A DNA stretch of 64,000 bases, taken from contig AAXZ01000002.1 in assembly GCA_000169395.1 (NCBI GenBank), forward strand, positions 372,001 through 436,000, read 5' to 3'. The notes beneath the pieces were generated by a model, which was not told the DNA's origin, ran no database searches, and saw only the letters and a list, made by a program, of their open reading frames with translations. The number at the start of each line of letters is the position of its first letter. Within the stretch, counting starts at the first letter, position 1. Position numbers and translations under genes: made by a program. Shown here piece by piece: positions 1 through 8,907 of the stretch. Origin of the DNA: Rhodobacteraceae bacterium HTCC2150. GTDB taxonomy: Bacteria; Pseudomonadota; Alphaproteobacteria; Rhodobacterales; Rhodobacteraceae.

Positions 1-264
1 AACCTTTTGTTGGCTGAAGCGGAAATTTTGGAATCAGAAGCACCGGACACCGTACGTTTTACCCGCCAGATTAAAGAAGCGGTAGCCTATGATGATCGCC
101 TTTGCGTGATTGAGGCGATGTGGACAGTAGCATTGGCAGATGGCAGCCGAGAAACTGAAGAAAACGCGATGTTGCGCCTTGTGGCTGGATTGCTAGGAAT
201 TGAAGATGTCGACAGTAACATGTCGCGTCAAAAAGTCGAAAAACGCATGGCTGATGGTCAATAA
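1..264 (+). CDS. TerB family tellurite resistance-like protein, C-terminal part
   Basis: The reading frame is open from the first base, so the gene begins upstream of the window; only the last 87 or so residues are seen. They resemble the end of the TerB/DjlA-N helical domain: an acidic helical stretch, then a segment reading AMWTVALADGSRETEEN, which is the second metal-binding-type helix turn of this family (acidic residues after ALADG). TerB proteins are small, cytoplasmic and helical and are linked to tellurite and stress responses, but most chromosomal copies have no proven role. The next gene starts 163 bases downstream, so they need not share a transcript. The family call is fairly good; the function is open. 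Confidence 0.7.
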   Translation, partial: NLLLAEAEILESEAPDTVRFTRQIKEAVAYDDRLCVIEAMWTVALADGSRETEENAMLRLVAGLLGIEDVDSNMSRQKVEKRMADGQ

Positions 265-384
265 GCCTTAAGAGATAAAGTTGTGCGCTGATACTTGACC
301 CAGCGACAAGTTTTTTGGCTAAGTATTTACCAATATTTGACTGATGAACTGGTGCTGTTAATCCTTATTGCATTACAGAAGTGA

Positions 385-405
385 ACACGCCAAAACTTGG
401 CGTGT
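385..405 (+). other. strong hairpin in the leader of the first glutamine synthetase-like gene
   Basis: ACACGCCAA (385-393) pairs perfectly with TTGGCGTGT (397-405) around a three-base loop. It ends 22 bases before the preferred ATG at 428 and is followed by a poor T-run. It may end transcription from the upstream gene or be part of the leader. A start at the TTG at 368 would translate through this stem, which argues for the start at 428. Confidence 0.5.
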
Positions 406-427
406 ACTTTATGCAAAAGGCCACTAC

Positions 428-1735
428 ATGCCCAATCCCCCTTTAACGCAAGTCGGTGTCGTTGACATCAATGGCCAATGGCGCGGAAAGGCTTCGCCAA
501 AATTTGCTGAAGAGAAGATCCAAGATGGCATGCGTTTACCGCTGTCTGTGATTTTCGTCGACATGTGGGGCGAAGATATCGAAAATCTACCGCTTGTATT
601 TGCCACAGGCGATGCCGATGGTCGATTACGCCCAACGGGACGTGGCCCTGTTTCCTTGCCTTGGCGCAAAACGCCTGCTGTGCTTTATCCAATGGATATG
701 TATCTAGAGGATGATACCCCCTTCAGGGCCGATCCGCGCCACGCATTAGCCGAAATTTTGCGCCGATACGCTTCACGTGCTTGGCAAGTTAAGGCCGCAA
801 CCGAACTTGAGTTCTATTTGTTGCACCCAGACATAAGCGAAATTCGACCTGCGATAAATCCCAAGACAAATTTGCCAATTGATCGGGCCGACGTAAATTC
901 ATTGACCCTATTGGATGCATTTGAAGAATTTTTCGCGGATCTGTTTGATGGCGCAAAAGAGATGGGCATTGATGCTGAGGCTGGCATGTCAGAGGCAGGG
1001 TTGGGTCAATTTGAGGTGAATTTAGTTCACACCGATGCCATGAAAATGGCGGATGACACGCTGTTATTCAAACGATTGGTCCATGGCACAGCACGCAAAC
1101 ACGGCATGGCGGCCAGTTTCATGGCCAAACCGTTTAAAGATGATGCAGGCAATGGATTGCATATGCATTTTTCGGTGCTGGATGAAAACGGCAGAAACAT
1201 TTTTGATGATGGCACCGAAAAAGGCACTGATTTGCTGCAAAACGCCGTGGCGGGTTGTCTTAATTTTCTAGCTGATAGTACCCTGTTTTTTGCGCCTCAC
1301 GCCTCATCATACGATCGATTTGTTCCGGGCGCACATGCCCCCGTTGGTATTTCTTGGGCTTATGAAAACCGCACAGCCGCTGTTCGTATTCCCGGTGGCT
1401 CAACCAAAGCCCGCAGAATTGAACATCGCGTCGCTGGCGGTGACATAAACCCATACTTGTTAATGACGGCCGTTTTGGGTGCCGCTATTTGTGGCATCGA
1501 AGATTGTGCAACACCGCCTGCTGCCCTTGTGGGCAATGCCTATGAACAGGACCTGCCCGAGGTGCATAGAAATTGGAATGACGCCATAAATGCAGTTGAA
1601 GAAAGCGTGCTTTTACCTCGGATCATGCCGCAAGATTTGTTGGATTATTTGGTACTCGCCAAACGACAAGAACAAACGAAATATGCCAAATTGCATGATA
1701 TAGAAAAAGTTGGGCTTTACGTGGAAAGAGTCTAA
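428..1735 (+). CDS. glutamine synthetase family protein (PuuA/GlnA-like ligase), first copy
   Basis: This 435-residue protein belongs to the GS-III/PuuA-like branch of the glutamine synthetase superfamily, which makes ATP-dependent gamma-glutamyl amides. Seen: a short beta-grasp N-domain, the metal-binding ELEFY strand near residues 126-130, the ATP/metal segment GNGLHMHFS at about 241-249, and ENRTAAVRIP near 313-322 (substrate and phosphate binding). The tyrosine-adenylylation loop of assimilatory GlnA is absent, as usual in gamma-glutamylpolyamine synthetases. An upstream TTG at 368 would add 20 residues, but it lies ahead of a hairpin. The ATG at 428 has AAAGGCC upstream and starts with the usual MPNPP end. 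The gene leads an apparent operon with an amidotransferase, a second GS and an FAD enzyme, which points to polyamine or amine catabolism. The true amine substrate is unknown. Confidence 0.85.
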   Translation: MPNPPLTQVGVVDINGQWRGKASPKFAEEKIQDGMRLPLSVIFVDMWGEDIENLPLVFATGDADGRLRPTGRGPVSLPWRKTPAVLYPMDMYLEDDTPFRADPRHALAEILRRYASRAWQVKAATELEFYLLHPDISEIRPAINPKTNLPIDRADVNSLTLLDAFEEFFADLFDGAKEMGIDAEAGMSEAGLGQFEVNLVHTDAMKMADDTLLFKRLVHGTARKHGMAASFMAKPFKDDAGNGLHMHFSVLDENGRNIFDDGTEKGTDLLQNAVAGCLNFLADSTLFFAPHASSYDRFVPGAHAPVGISWAYENRTAAVRIPGGSTKARRIEHRVAGGDINPYLLMTAVLGAAICGIEDCATPPAALVGNAYEQDLPEVHRNWNDAINAVEESVLLPRIMPQDLLDYLVLAKRQEQTKYAKLHDIEKVGLYVERV

Positions 1736-1769
1736 CGCTAGCCTCCCGTTAACTCCAACCTGGTGACTT

Positions 1770-2480
1770 ATGAAAATCGGTATATTGCAATGCGGTCATG
1801 CAATCGACGAAGTGTTAGACACTTTCGGCGATTATGATCGTTGGTTCCAAACCCTCTTGTCTGATCAAGGGTTTGAATTTGAAACGTACAATGTTGTGGA
1901 CATGGAATTTCCTGCCTCGATCAACGATTGCGATGGCTGGCTACTGACAGGGTCACGTCACGGCGCGTATGAAGATCATCCTTTTATTCCGCCACTGTCT
2001 GAAATGGTTCGCGAAGCCTATTCAAAACATATACCAATCGTTGGGGTTTGCTTTGGTCATCAGCTTATCGCGCAAGCGTTGGGTGGCAAAGTTGAAAAAT
2101 TCAAAGAGGGTTGGGCCGTTGGGCACCAGACCTATAACTGGTCTGGATTGGGCGACGTTTCAATGAACGCATGGCACCAAGACCAAGTGACACAGTTACC
2201 CGATGGTGCCACCCCGATTGCCACAAGTGATTTTTGCGAATATGCCGCCCTAGTTTATGATGATCGCGCATGGACAGTTCAGGCACATCCAGAAATCAGC
2301 AATCCAATAGCTTCTGATTATTTGGACATACGCGGCAAACAGGCAACCTATCCAGACGAGGTGATTGCTGAGGCAAAAACCAAAACCACGCAATTGATCG
2401 ATGATAATACGATCGCTGACGAAATCGCGGGCTTCTTTAGAATGAAGAACGAAAAGAACAAAGGCGAAAACAATGTCTGA
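1770..2480 (+). CDS. class I glutamine amidotransferase (GATase1) domain protein
   Basis: A stand-alone 236-residue class I amidotransferase. The nucleophile elbow is GVCFGHQ with Cys94, and the rest of the triad is in AHPE (His173, Glu175). The family hydrolyses gamma-glutamyl amide bonds. In a Puu-type pathway this fold is used by PuuD, gamma-glutamyl-GABA hydrolase, though this protein looks closer to the GMP-synthase-like GATase branch. It starts 34 bases after the first GS gene and overlaps the second by 8 bases, so translation is probably coupled. Inferred role: removal of glutamate from a gamma-glutamylated intermediate, or delivery of ammonia to the neighbouring ligases. Confidence 0.85.
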   Translation: MKIGILQCGHAIDEVLDTFGDYDRWFQTLLSDQGFEFETYNVVDMEFPASINDCDGWLLTGSRHGAYEDHPFIPPLSEMVREAYSKHIPIVGVCFGHQLIAQALGGKVEKFKEGWAVGHQTYNWSGLGDVSMNAWHQDQVTQLPDGATPIATSDFCEYAALVYDDRAWTVQAHPEISNPIASDYLDIRGKQATYPDEVIAEAKTKTTQLIDDNTIADEIAGFFRMKNEKNKGENNV

Positions 2481-3834
2481 TTGGCTGGATAAGGTCCCCG
2501 AGGCCGCACGCGCCTACATTGAAAATCATCGATTGGACGAGGTGGAATGCGTCATTTCTGATTTGCCCGGCATTGCCCGAGGCAAGGCGATGCCTGCAAC
2601 CAAATTCAGCAAGCAAAACCATTTCTATTTGCCAAATTCGATCTTCTTTCAAACCATAACTGGTGATTGGGGTGAAGCTGCGGGCGAAGAAGGCTGGACA
2701 GAACCTGACATGGTCTTAAAGCCCGATTATGCCACAGCGACAGCAGCACCTTGGACGGGAGATTGGACTCTGCAAGTGATCCATGATGCCTATGATCAAC
2801 AAGACAACCCCATCGCCGCGTCCCCACGAAACGTCTTGAAACGTGTGTTAGAATTATATGAGGCCAAGGGTTGGAAGCCGGTTGTTGCCCCTGAAATGGA
2901 ATTCTATTTGGTGGCACCAAATGTGGATCCGGCAAAACCGATCGAGGCGATGATGGGCCGTTCTGGGCGACCCGCCGCGGCGCGCCAAGCCTATTCCATG
3001 TCTGCTGTTGATGAGTTTGGGCCGGTAATCGACGACATCTATGATTTCGCCGAGGCACAAGGTTTTGAAATAGATGGCATCACCCAAGAAGGTGGCGCAG
3101 GACAGTTGGAAATAAACTTAGCCCACGGCGATCCTGTCGATTTGGCCGACCAAGTGTTCTATTTGAAACGTTTAATCCGCGAGGCGGCGTTACGTCACAA
3201 ATGTTTCGCGACATTTATGGCCAAACCGATTGAGGGCGAACCCGGCAGTGCGATGCACATTCACCAATCAATCTTGGATGTAAAAACTGGTAAAAACATA
3301 TTCTCCGACGCAAACGGTGAAAATACAGATGCGTTTCACCACTTTATTGCTGGCCTACAAAATCACTTGCCATCCGTTATTAGTCTGTTGGCACCATATG
3401 TGAATTCTTATCGTCGTTACGTCAAAGATCACGCTGCACCGATTAACCTAGATTGGGCGCGTGATAATCGCACCACAGGCATTCGCATACCCCTTTCCAG
3501 ACCCGAGGCAAGACGCGTTGAAAACAGATTGGCGGGTATGGACTGTAATCCATATCTGGGAATTGCGGCATCACTGGCCGCAGGTTACCTTGGTTTGATC
3601 GAGGGTGAAGACCCTGCCCCACAAGCAACTGGAGATGCCTATACAGATGGCGAGGACAGTATTCCCCGCGGTCTGGGTCGTGCGCTTGATTTGCTAGACG
3701 AGGCAACCTTGATGCACGATATTCTGGGTGCCGAATTTACGCGGGTTTATTCCATTGTGAAACGCGCAGAGTACGAAGAGTTCTTGCAAGTCATTTCACC
3801 TTGGGAACGGGAACATTTGTTGATCAACGTATGA
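2473..3834 (+). CDS. glutamine synthetase family protein (PuuA-like ligase), second copy
   Basis: A 453-residue glutamine synthetase-like ligase, clearly paralogous to the first copy. It has the classical PuuA-type N-terminus (SDWLDKVPEAARAYIENH), PEMEFYL at 140-146 and GSAMHIHQS at 258-266. PuuA joins glutamate to putrescine with ATP in the cytoplasm. The start overlaps the amidotransferase by 8 bases and the stop overlaps the next start as ATGA, so the three genes are tightly coupled. Two diverged copies in one operon suggest different amine substrates or a hetero-oligomer; the sequence does not decide which. Confidence 0.88.
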   Translation: MSDWLDKVPEAARAYIENHRLDEVECVISDLPGIARGKAMPATKFSKQNHFYLPNSIFFQTITGDWGEAAGEEGWTEPDMVLKPDYATATAAPWTGDWTLQVIHDAYDQQDNPIAASPRNVLKRVLELYEAKGWKPVVAPEMEFYLVAPNVDPAKPIEAMMGRSGRPAAARQAYSMSAVDEFGPVIDDIYDFAEAQGFEIDGITQEGGAGQLEINLAHGDPVDLADQVFYLKRLIREAALRHKCFATFMAKPIEGEPGSAMHIHQSILDVKTGKNIFSDANGENTDAFHHFIAGLQNHLPSVISLLAPYVNSYRRYVKDHAAPINLDWARDNRTTGIRIPLSRPEARRVENRLAGMDCNPYLGIAASLAAGYLGLIEGEDPAPQATGDAYTDGEDSIPRGLGRALDLLDEATLMHDILGAEFTRVYSIVKRAEYEEFLQVISPWEREHLLINV

Positions 3835-5132
3835 ACCTGCTGTTTTCGAACGACAAACAAGGCCAGTACCCCGACAGTTGGTATGCCGCGACCACGCCAA
3901 AACTTGATGCTTTCCCAGAGCTTACAGGCGAGCATCGCGCAGATGTTTGTGTCATTGGTGGTGGATACACTGGGCTTTCGGCTGCTTTGCATTTGGCACA
4001 ACTTGGCCGCAAGGTCATTTTGCTTGAGGCGCATCGCGTCGGTTTTGGTGCATCGGGTCGCAACGGGGGTCAGATGAGTTCGGGGCAGCGCGTTGATCAA
4101 GATACACTTGAAGACAGCTTTGGATTAGACGCAGCACATGCCCTTTGGGATATGGGAGAGGCCGCCAAAACACTGTGTCGTGATTTGATTAAAACCCATT
4201 CGATTGACTGTGATCTAAAAAATGGTGTCGCAGAGGCTGAAATACAAACGCGGCACCTGCCTGCAATGCAGAAATATGCCGAGAAACTTTCGCGCGATTA
4301 CAACTATGATCAAATTGAATGTTTTGAGGGCGACGCCTTTCGTGAAATGGTCAAGTCCCCGACCTATCAAGGTGGAATGCTCGACCGTGGATCAGCGCAT
4401 TTAAACCCATTGGCGTTCACATTGGGTTTGGCCCGCGCGGCGCAATTGGCTGGCGTGACAATTTGTGAGAACACAGAGGTTACTAAAGTCGATCAAGGAA
4501 ACACAGCGGTTGTGCATAGCAAACATGGTAATGTCCGTGCTGAAAATGTTGTATTTGGTTGCAATGGTTACCTAGGCGACATCAGCCCCAAAGTAGCTAA
4601 ACGTGTGATGCCCATCAATAACTTCATTGTTGCGACGGCACCGCTTCCTGATCCAAGCGTAATTCTGGGCCAAGACATTGCGGTGGCGGACAGTAAGTTC
4701 GTCGTAAATTATTTCCGTCTGTCGCCTGACAATCGACTGCTTTTTGGGGGGCGAGAAAATTACGGTTATCGTTTTCCACGCGATATCGCTGCGAAAGTTC
4801 GCGTACCGATGGAACAGATATTCCCCCAGCTTGCAGGAATAAAAATTGACTATTCTTGGGGTGGTACCCTTGGCATAACCACCAATCGGATGCCCGCATT
4901 TTTACGCATAAGCGGCAACATGTTAGCCGCTGGTGGCTATTCTGGCCAAGGGGTGGCCTTGGCAGTTTTGGCCGGAAAATTAATGGCTGATACAATACAA
5001 GGGCAAGACAAATCATTCAATCTAATGGCAAATTTGCCGCAAATGGGTTTCCCTGGTGGGCCTAGGATGCGCAGTCCTTTGTTAAAAATGGCCATGCTTT
5101 GGTATGTAGCCCGCGACAAATTAGGGCTTTAA
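3831..5132 (+). CDS. FAD-dependent oxidoreductase, DAO family (PuuB/OrdL-like)
   Basis: A 433-residue D-amino-acid-oxidase-fold flavoenzyme. The dinucleotide-binding motif GGGYTG is at residues 43-48, followed by the GASGRNGGQ segment typical of the gamma-glutamylputrescine oxidase group. PuuB oxidises gamma-glutamylputrescine to the aldehyde, releasing ammonia and peroxide. The start is the ATG at 3831, overlapping the stop of the second GS gene as ATGA; an upstream TTG at 3801 would lie inside that gene. The GGTLGITTNRMP segment near the C-terminus fits the second FAD-binding region of this family. Position and family support amine oxidation after gamma-glutamylation; the substrate is inferred. 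Confidence 0.88.
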   Translation: MNLLFSNDKQGQYPDSWYAATTPKLDAFPELTGEHRADVCVIGGGYTGLSAALHLAQLGRKVILLEAHRVGFGASGRNGGQMSSGQRVDQDTLEDSFGLDAAHALWDMGEAAKTLCRDLIKTHSIDCDLKNGVAEAEIQTRHLPAMQKYAEKLSRDYNYDQIECFEGDAFREMVKSPTYQGGMLDRGSAHLNPLAFTLGLARAAQLAGVTICENTEVTKVDQGNTAVVHSKHGNVRAENVVFGCNGYLGDISPKVAKRVMPINNFIVATAPLPDPSVILGQDIAVADSKFVVNYFRLSPDNRLLFGGRENYGYRFPRDIAAKVRVPMEQIFPQLAGIKIDYSWGGTLGITTNRMPAFLRISGNMLAAGGYSGQGVALAVLAGKLMADTIQGQDKSFNLMANLPQMGFPGGPRMRSPLLKMAMLWYVARDKLGL

Positions 5133-5200
5133 CGCCAATCATACTTTAAATTTTTCCGAAATGTCTTTATTGATTTATTGAATCTATGGGGCCTTTTTCA

Positions 5201-6391
5201 ATGACACACGACCGTAATCCACCAAATGTTTATGATGCCGAAGCAATTCCAGCGAAGGTTCGTTCAGAAATTGAATTGTTGTTGCAATCAGGTGATCTGT
5301 TTAGATACACGCGCAAATCCGATGCCCCTGTTACATTACTAGAACAAGAATTCGCCGACATGTTGGGCTGTAAGTTTGCATTGGCGGTTTCATCGTGTTC
5401 TGCGGCATTGTTTCTGTCGCTTAAGGCATTGGATCTACCTGCCAAAGCAAAAATTTTGATACCAGCATTTACATTTGCCGCCGTGCCAAGCGCGGTTGTC
5501 CATGCGGATTGCGAACCTGTACTCGTTGAAGTTGCCAGCAATTTTCGCGTGGATATTGATGATTTCAAGAAAAAACTAACCTCAGAAATATCGGCTGTTC
5601 TGATCAGTCATATGCGTGGCCATACATCAGACATGGATCAAATCATGACACTAGCAAACGCCGCAGGCGTGCCGGTAATTGAGGATGCAGCCCACTCTTT
5701 GGGCACACAATGGGGCGATCAAAATATTGGCACCATCGGAAAAATCGGCTGTTTTTCATTTCAATCTTATAAACTGATCAATGCCGGCGAAGGGGGCATT
5801 ATGGTTACAGACGATGCCGAATTGATTGCCCGCGCAATCATTATGTCTGGTGCATATGAGGAAACGTGGAAAAAGCACCCAAAACTTCAGCAGGCATGTG
5901 CAAAATGGCAAAATAAATTGCCGCTGTATAACTTACGGATGCAGAACCTATCCGCGGTGGTCGTCAAAGCCCAATTGGGCGAGGTGCCAAGACGGGTCGC
6001 AGATGGACGTCGAAATCACGATCATGTCGCGGCTCAACTGAATACCAGCCCCTGGTTTGAAGTTCCTGCCCCACTTGCAAAAGAACTGCGCGCGCCGGAT
6101 TCGATACAATTTAACCTGATTGGCTTTAACGATGAACAGGCCCGCGAATTTGAAATCAAATCCAAAGAGAATGGTGCGCCTGTTCAAATTTTCGGATTGA
6201 CCGAAGGAAACGCCCGCGCATTTTGGAATTGGCAATTTATCGAAGGTGAAACACCAGATTTACCTAAAACGCGGAATATGTTGATGCGCGCTTGTGACAT
6301 GCGGCTGCCTGCTCGACTAAAAGAAACTGAATTGGATTTCATCGCTTCAGCCATCAAAAATGCGGCAACATTCGTAATGGAAAAAAGCTAG
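5201..6391 (+). CDS. DegT/DnrJ/EryC1/StrS family aminotransferase
   Basis: A PLP enzyme of the DegT/StrS fold, about 396 residues. VIEDAAHS carries the aspartate that contacts the pyridine nitrogen (about residue 162) and SFQSYKLINAGEGG carries the Schiff-base lysine (about residue 191). The family usually transaminates keto-sugars, so its place after a polyamine-type operon is unusual; it may act on an aldehyde from the flavoenzyme. Neither start has a good ribosome site. The ATG at 5201 has GGGG eight bases upstream; the ATG at 5186 would add five residues. It follows the FAD gene by about 70 bases on the same strand and ends 38 bases before the convergent LysR gene. Family is confident, substrate unknown. 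Confidence 0.82.
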   Translation: MTHDRNPPNVYDAEAIPAKVRSEIELLLQSGDLFRYTRKSDAPVTLLEQEFADMLGCKFALAVSSCSAALFLSLKALDLPAKAKILIPAFTFAAVPSAVVHADCEPVLVEVASNFRVDIDDFKKKLTSEISAVLISHMRGHTSDMDQIMTLANAAGVPVIEDAAHSLGTQWGDQNIGTIGKIGCFSFQSYKLINAGEGGIMVTDDAELIARAIIMSGAYEETWKKHPKLQQACAKWQNKLPLYNLRMQNLSAVVVKAQLGEVPRRVADGRRNHDHVAAQLNTSPWFEVPAPLAKELRAPDSIQFNLIGFNDEQAREFEIKSKENGAPVQIFGLTEGNARAFWNWQFIEGETPDLPKTRNMLMRACDMRLPARLKETELDFIASAIKNAATFVMEKS

Positions 6392-6429
6392 TTACAGGCT
6401 GCCTTTTTTCTAGAATATGCCAAATTCCG

Positions 6430-7392
6430 TTAGGAAATGACCTTCAGCAAATCGCCCAGCCAAGGTTTGTCTTTCACTAAAGGGTCGATAATAATTTTTG
6501 AAACCAGAACGCGCAGCTCGTTCGCCACCTTTTCTGGCATATTTTGCAAGACACCTTTGCGGGCCGTTAGGCTTATGCGGCGCGAAAGCGGTTCAAACGG
6601 CAAAGGGAGCATATCAACATCGCCCAAAAACCTGTGGGCATGCATGAATCCTAAAGGCGTGATTATCGTCCACCCCTCGCCCGCGGCCACCATCGACATG
6701 ATGGCGTGGTAACTATCAAGTTCAAATCGCTGGTTAAGTGTCAGGTTTTGCCGTGCTAAATGATCCCCAATTACACGCCCCATATGGTGACGAGATGTAT
6801 ATTGAATAAGCGGCATTCGACGTAATTCACGTAAAGTGTCATCACCTTTGATTGCCCCTTTCGGGCACACAGCAATAAAAGGTTCCTCGATTAACGGATG
6901 AACCTCCATCCAATCCGCCGCCGCCCCCATGTCAGCGGCTACGATGACGTCTAATGCGCGGGTATCAAGATGATCAAACAGTTGATGACTGGGGCCTGTT
7001 TCCAACAAAAACTGGCATTGACGTAATTCTACGGACATATCTGACAACAGGCGCGGTGTCACTTCGGCATCAAATTCCTCGATCATTCCAAGCCGGAAAC
7101 GCGTCAGGCGTGAAATATCTCGCATCGCCAATTCAGCGCGCGCTTGCATAGCCTCGTTTTGAATTGTCTGGGCACGGACGCGGAACAATTCACCCGCTGG
7201 TGTCAATAAAACGGGCCTTGTCGAGCGATCCAACAAAATGGCCCCAAGTGCCCCTTCAAGGTTGGTCAACTGTTGAGAAACAGCCGAGGCTGACGCCCCA
7301 AGACGCCTTGCCGCAGCAGAAATTGCACCCTCGTCCGCGGTGGCGAGGAACACTTCGATCCCCCAAAGGGTGATTTTTCCACTTGGCTGCAT
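6430..7392 (-). CDS. LysR family transcriptional regulator
   Basis: A 320-residue LysR-type regulator. The N-terminal winged helix-turn-helix spans roughly residues 8-66 (AAARRLGASASAVSQQL is the recognition region), followed by the linker helix and a periplasmic-binding-protein-like effector domain. It is divergent from the class III aminotransferase, with about 115 bases between starts, and convergent with the DegT gene. Divergent LysR regulators commonly control the neighbouring gene with a small-molecule co-inducer; here an amine or amino acid is the obvious guess. No clear T-N11-A box could be singled out by eye. Confidence 0.9.
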   Translation of the reverse strand: MQPSGKITLWGIEVFLATADEGAISAAARRLGASASAVSQQLTNLEGALGAILLDRSTRPVLLTPAGELFRVRAQTIQNEAMQARAELAMRDISRLTRFRLGMIEEFDAEVTPRLLSDMSVELRQCQFLLETGPSHQLFDHLDTRALDVIVAADMGAAADWMEVHPLIEEPFIAVCPKGAIKGDDTLRELRRMPLIQYTSRHHMGRVIGDHLARQNLTLNQRFELDSYHAIMSMVAAGEGWTIITPLGFMHAHRFLGDVDMLPLPFEPLSRRISLTARKGVLQNMPEKVANELRVLVSKIIIDPLVKDKPWLGDLLKVIS

Positions 7393-7508
7393 TGTCAGCC
7401 CTCCAATAGGCTAAAAAGTATCATGTCAGAACGCGAAGATAGGTCAACAAGGATTGCGTAACTAATATCCTAAGCGTAGCTTTGCGCAAACTGTTAAGGA
7501 GCAACAAA

Positions 7509-8876
7509 ATGAACGATGATACACCAAACTCATGGGAAGCGCGTGCCGATGCATCGTCGTTTTATGGCTTTACTGATTTACCCACGGTGAACGAGCGCGG
7601 TTCAACTGTATTGACGCACGGCAAAGGCCCCTATGTGTTTGATGTGCACGGACGCCAATATTTGGACGCAAATTCCGGTCTATGGAACATGGTTGCTGGG
7701 TTTGATCATTCAGGTCTGGCCCAAGCCGCAAAGGATCAATTTGATCGTTTTCCAGGTTATCATTCGCTGTTTGGGCGCCAATCTGATCAAACAGTTATGC
7801 TGTCAGAAAAGCTGGTAGAAGTATCCCCTTTTGAACGTGGCAAAGTTTTTTACACCAATTCAGGTTCCGAAGCGAATGACACAATGGTCAAAATGCTTTG
7901 GTTTTTACACGGTGCCGAAGGCAACACTACTAAACGTAAAATCATTACCCGTAAAAACGCCTATCATGGCGTCACGGCGGTGGCGGCGTCCATGACGGGT
8001 AAACCCTACAATTCTGTCTTTGGCTTGCCCTTGGATGGATTTCTGCACTTAACTTGCCCTCATTACTGGCGCGAAGGTCGCGATGGTGAAACCGAAGCTG
8101 AATTCACGCAACGCTTGGCCCAAGAGCTTGAAGATATGATCGCAAGCGAAGGCCCCGATACAATCGCGGGTTTCTTTGCAGAACCTGTTTTGGGCGCAGG
8201 TGGTGTGATCACGCCACCCGTTGGTTATTTCCAAGCGATCCAAGCTGTTTTGAAAAAGTACGGTATCCCAATGATTTCAGACGAGGTTATCACCGGATTT
8301 GGGCGCACGGGTTCGCTTTGGGGGTGTCAGGCATATGATTTCATGCCCGATGCAATTATTTCTTCAAAAAACCTAACAGCTGGATACTTCCCTATGGGTG
8401 CCATTTTGTTGGGGCCAGCGTTAAGCGATCGTTTACAGGATGCTGCCGACGCAATCGAAGAATTCCCCCATGGATTTACGGCCTCGGGCCATCCTGTTGG
8501 CTGTGCAATCGCGTTAAAATCCATTGATATTATAATGAATGAAGGCTTGATTGAGAATGTGAACGAAATGTCCCCGCGGTTTTGGGATCATATGAACCGT
8601 TTGGCACAAAACCCCAATATCGGCGAAGCACGCGGCATTGGTCTGATGGGCGCGCTAGAGGCCGTTCAGGACAAAGCGACAAAAACACCTTTTGCCGGTG
8701 ATCTGTCCATCAGTGAGGCAATTGCAAATACATGTACGGATCATGGATTGATCTGTCGTCCTTTGGGTCAAGCAATCGTTCTTTGCCCGCCATTCATTCT
8801 GAACAACGCGCAAATGGATGAAATGTTCGACAAGCTTGAAACAAGCTTGAACAAGGTCTTTGCTAAATTTGCGTAG
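7509..8876 (+). CDS. class III PLP aminotransferase (omega-amino acid/polyamine:pyruvate type)
   Basis: A 455-residue class III aminotransferase. Seen: the substrate and PLP segment YTNSGSEAND, ISDEVITGFGRTG with the cofactor aspartate at residue 258, and the Schiff-base lysine in ISSKNLTAGY (residue 287). This family includes putrescine:pyruvate (SpuC), beta-alanine:pyruvate and taurine:pyruvate enzymes; paralogues are hard to separate by eye. The start is the ATG at 7509, behind AAGGAG at about 7496-7501; a further nine upstream codons in frame are unlikely to be translated. It is divergent from the LysR gene and downstream of the glutamylpolyamine cluster, so polyamine or omega-amino acid transamination is the likely role. 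Confidence 0.87.
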   Translation: MNDDTPNSWEARADASSFYGFTDLPTVNERGSTVLTHGKGPYVFDVHGRQYLDANSGLWNMVAGFDHSGLAQAAKDQFDRFPGYHSLFGRQSDQTVMLSEKLVEVSPFERGKVFYTNSGSEANDTMVKMLWFLHGAEGNTTKRKIITRKNAYHGVTAVAASMTGKPYNSVFGLPLDGFLHLTCPHYWREGRDGETEAEFTQRLAQELEDMIASEGPDTIAGFFAEPVLGAGGVITPPVGYFQAIQAVLKKYGIPMISDEVITGFGRTGSLWGCQAYDFMPDAIISSKNLTAGYFPMGAILLGPALSDRLQDAADAIEEFPHGFTASGHPVGCAIALKSIDIIMNEGLIENVNEMSPRFWDHMNRLAQNPNIGEARGIGLMGALEAVQDKATKTPFAGDLSISEAIANTCTDHGLICRPLGQAIVLCPPFILNNAQMDEMFDKLETSLNKVFAKFA

Positions 8877-8885
8877 AAATTAAAT

Positions 8886-8907
8886 GCGGGGGGAGAAATC
8901 CTCCCGC
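8886..8907. terminator. bidirectional hairpin terminator between the aminotransferase and phaR
   Basis: GCGGGGGGA (8886-8894), loop GAAA, then TCCTCCCGC (8899-8907) form nine pairs with one G-T wobble. It sits exactly between two convergent genes, 10 bases after one stop codon and next to the other. The T-runs are short on both sides. Confidence 0.6.

Noticed and set aside
368-427. Extended N-terminus of the first ligase from a TTG codon
   Set aside because: It crosses a strong hairpin and lacks a family match; the ATG at 428 is preferred.
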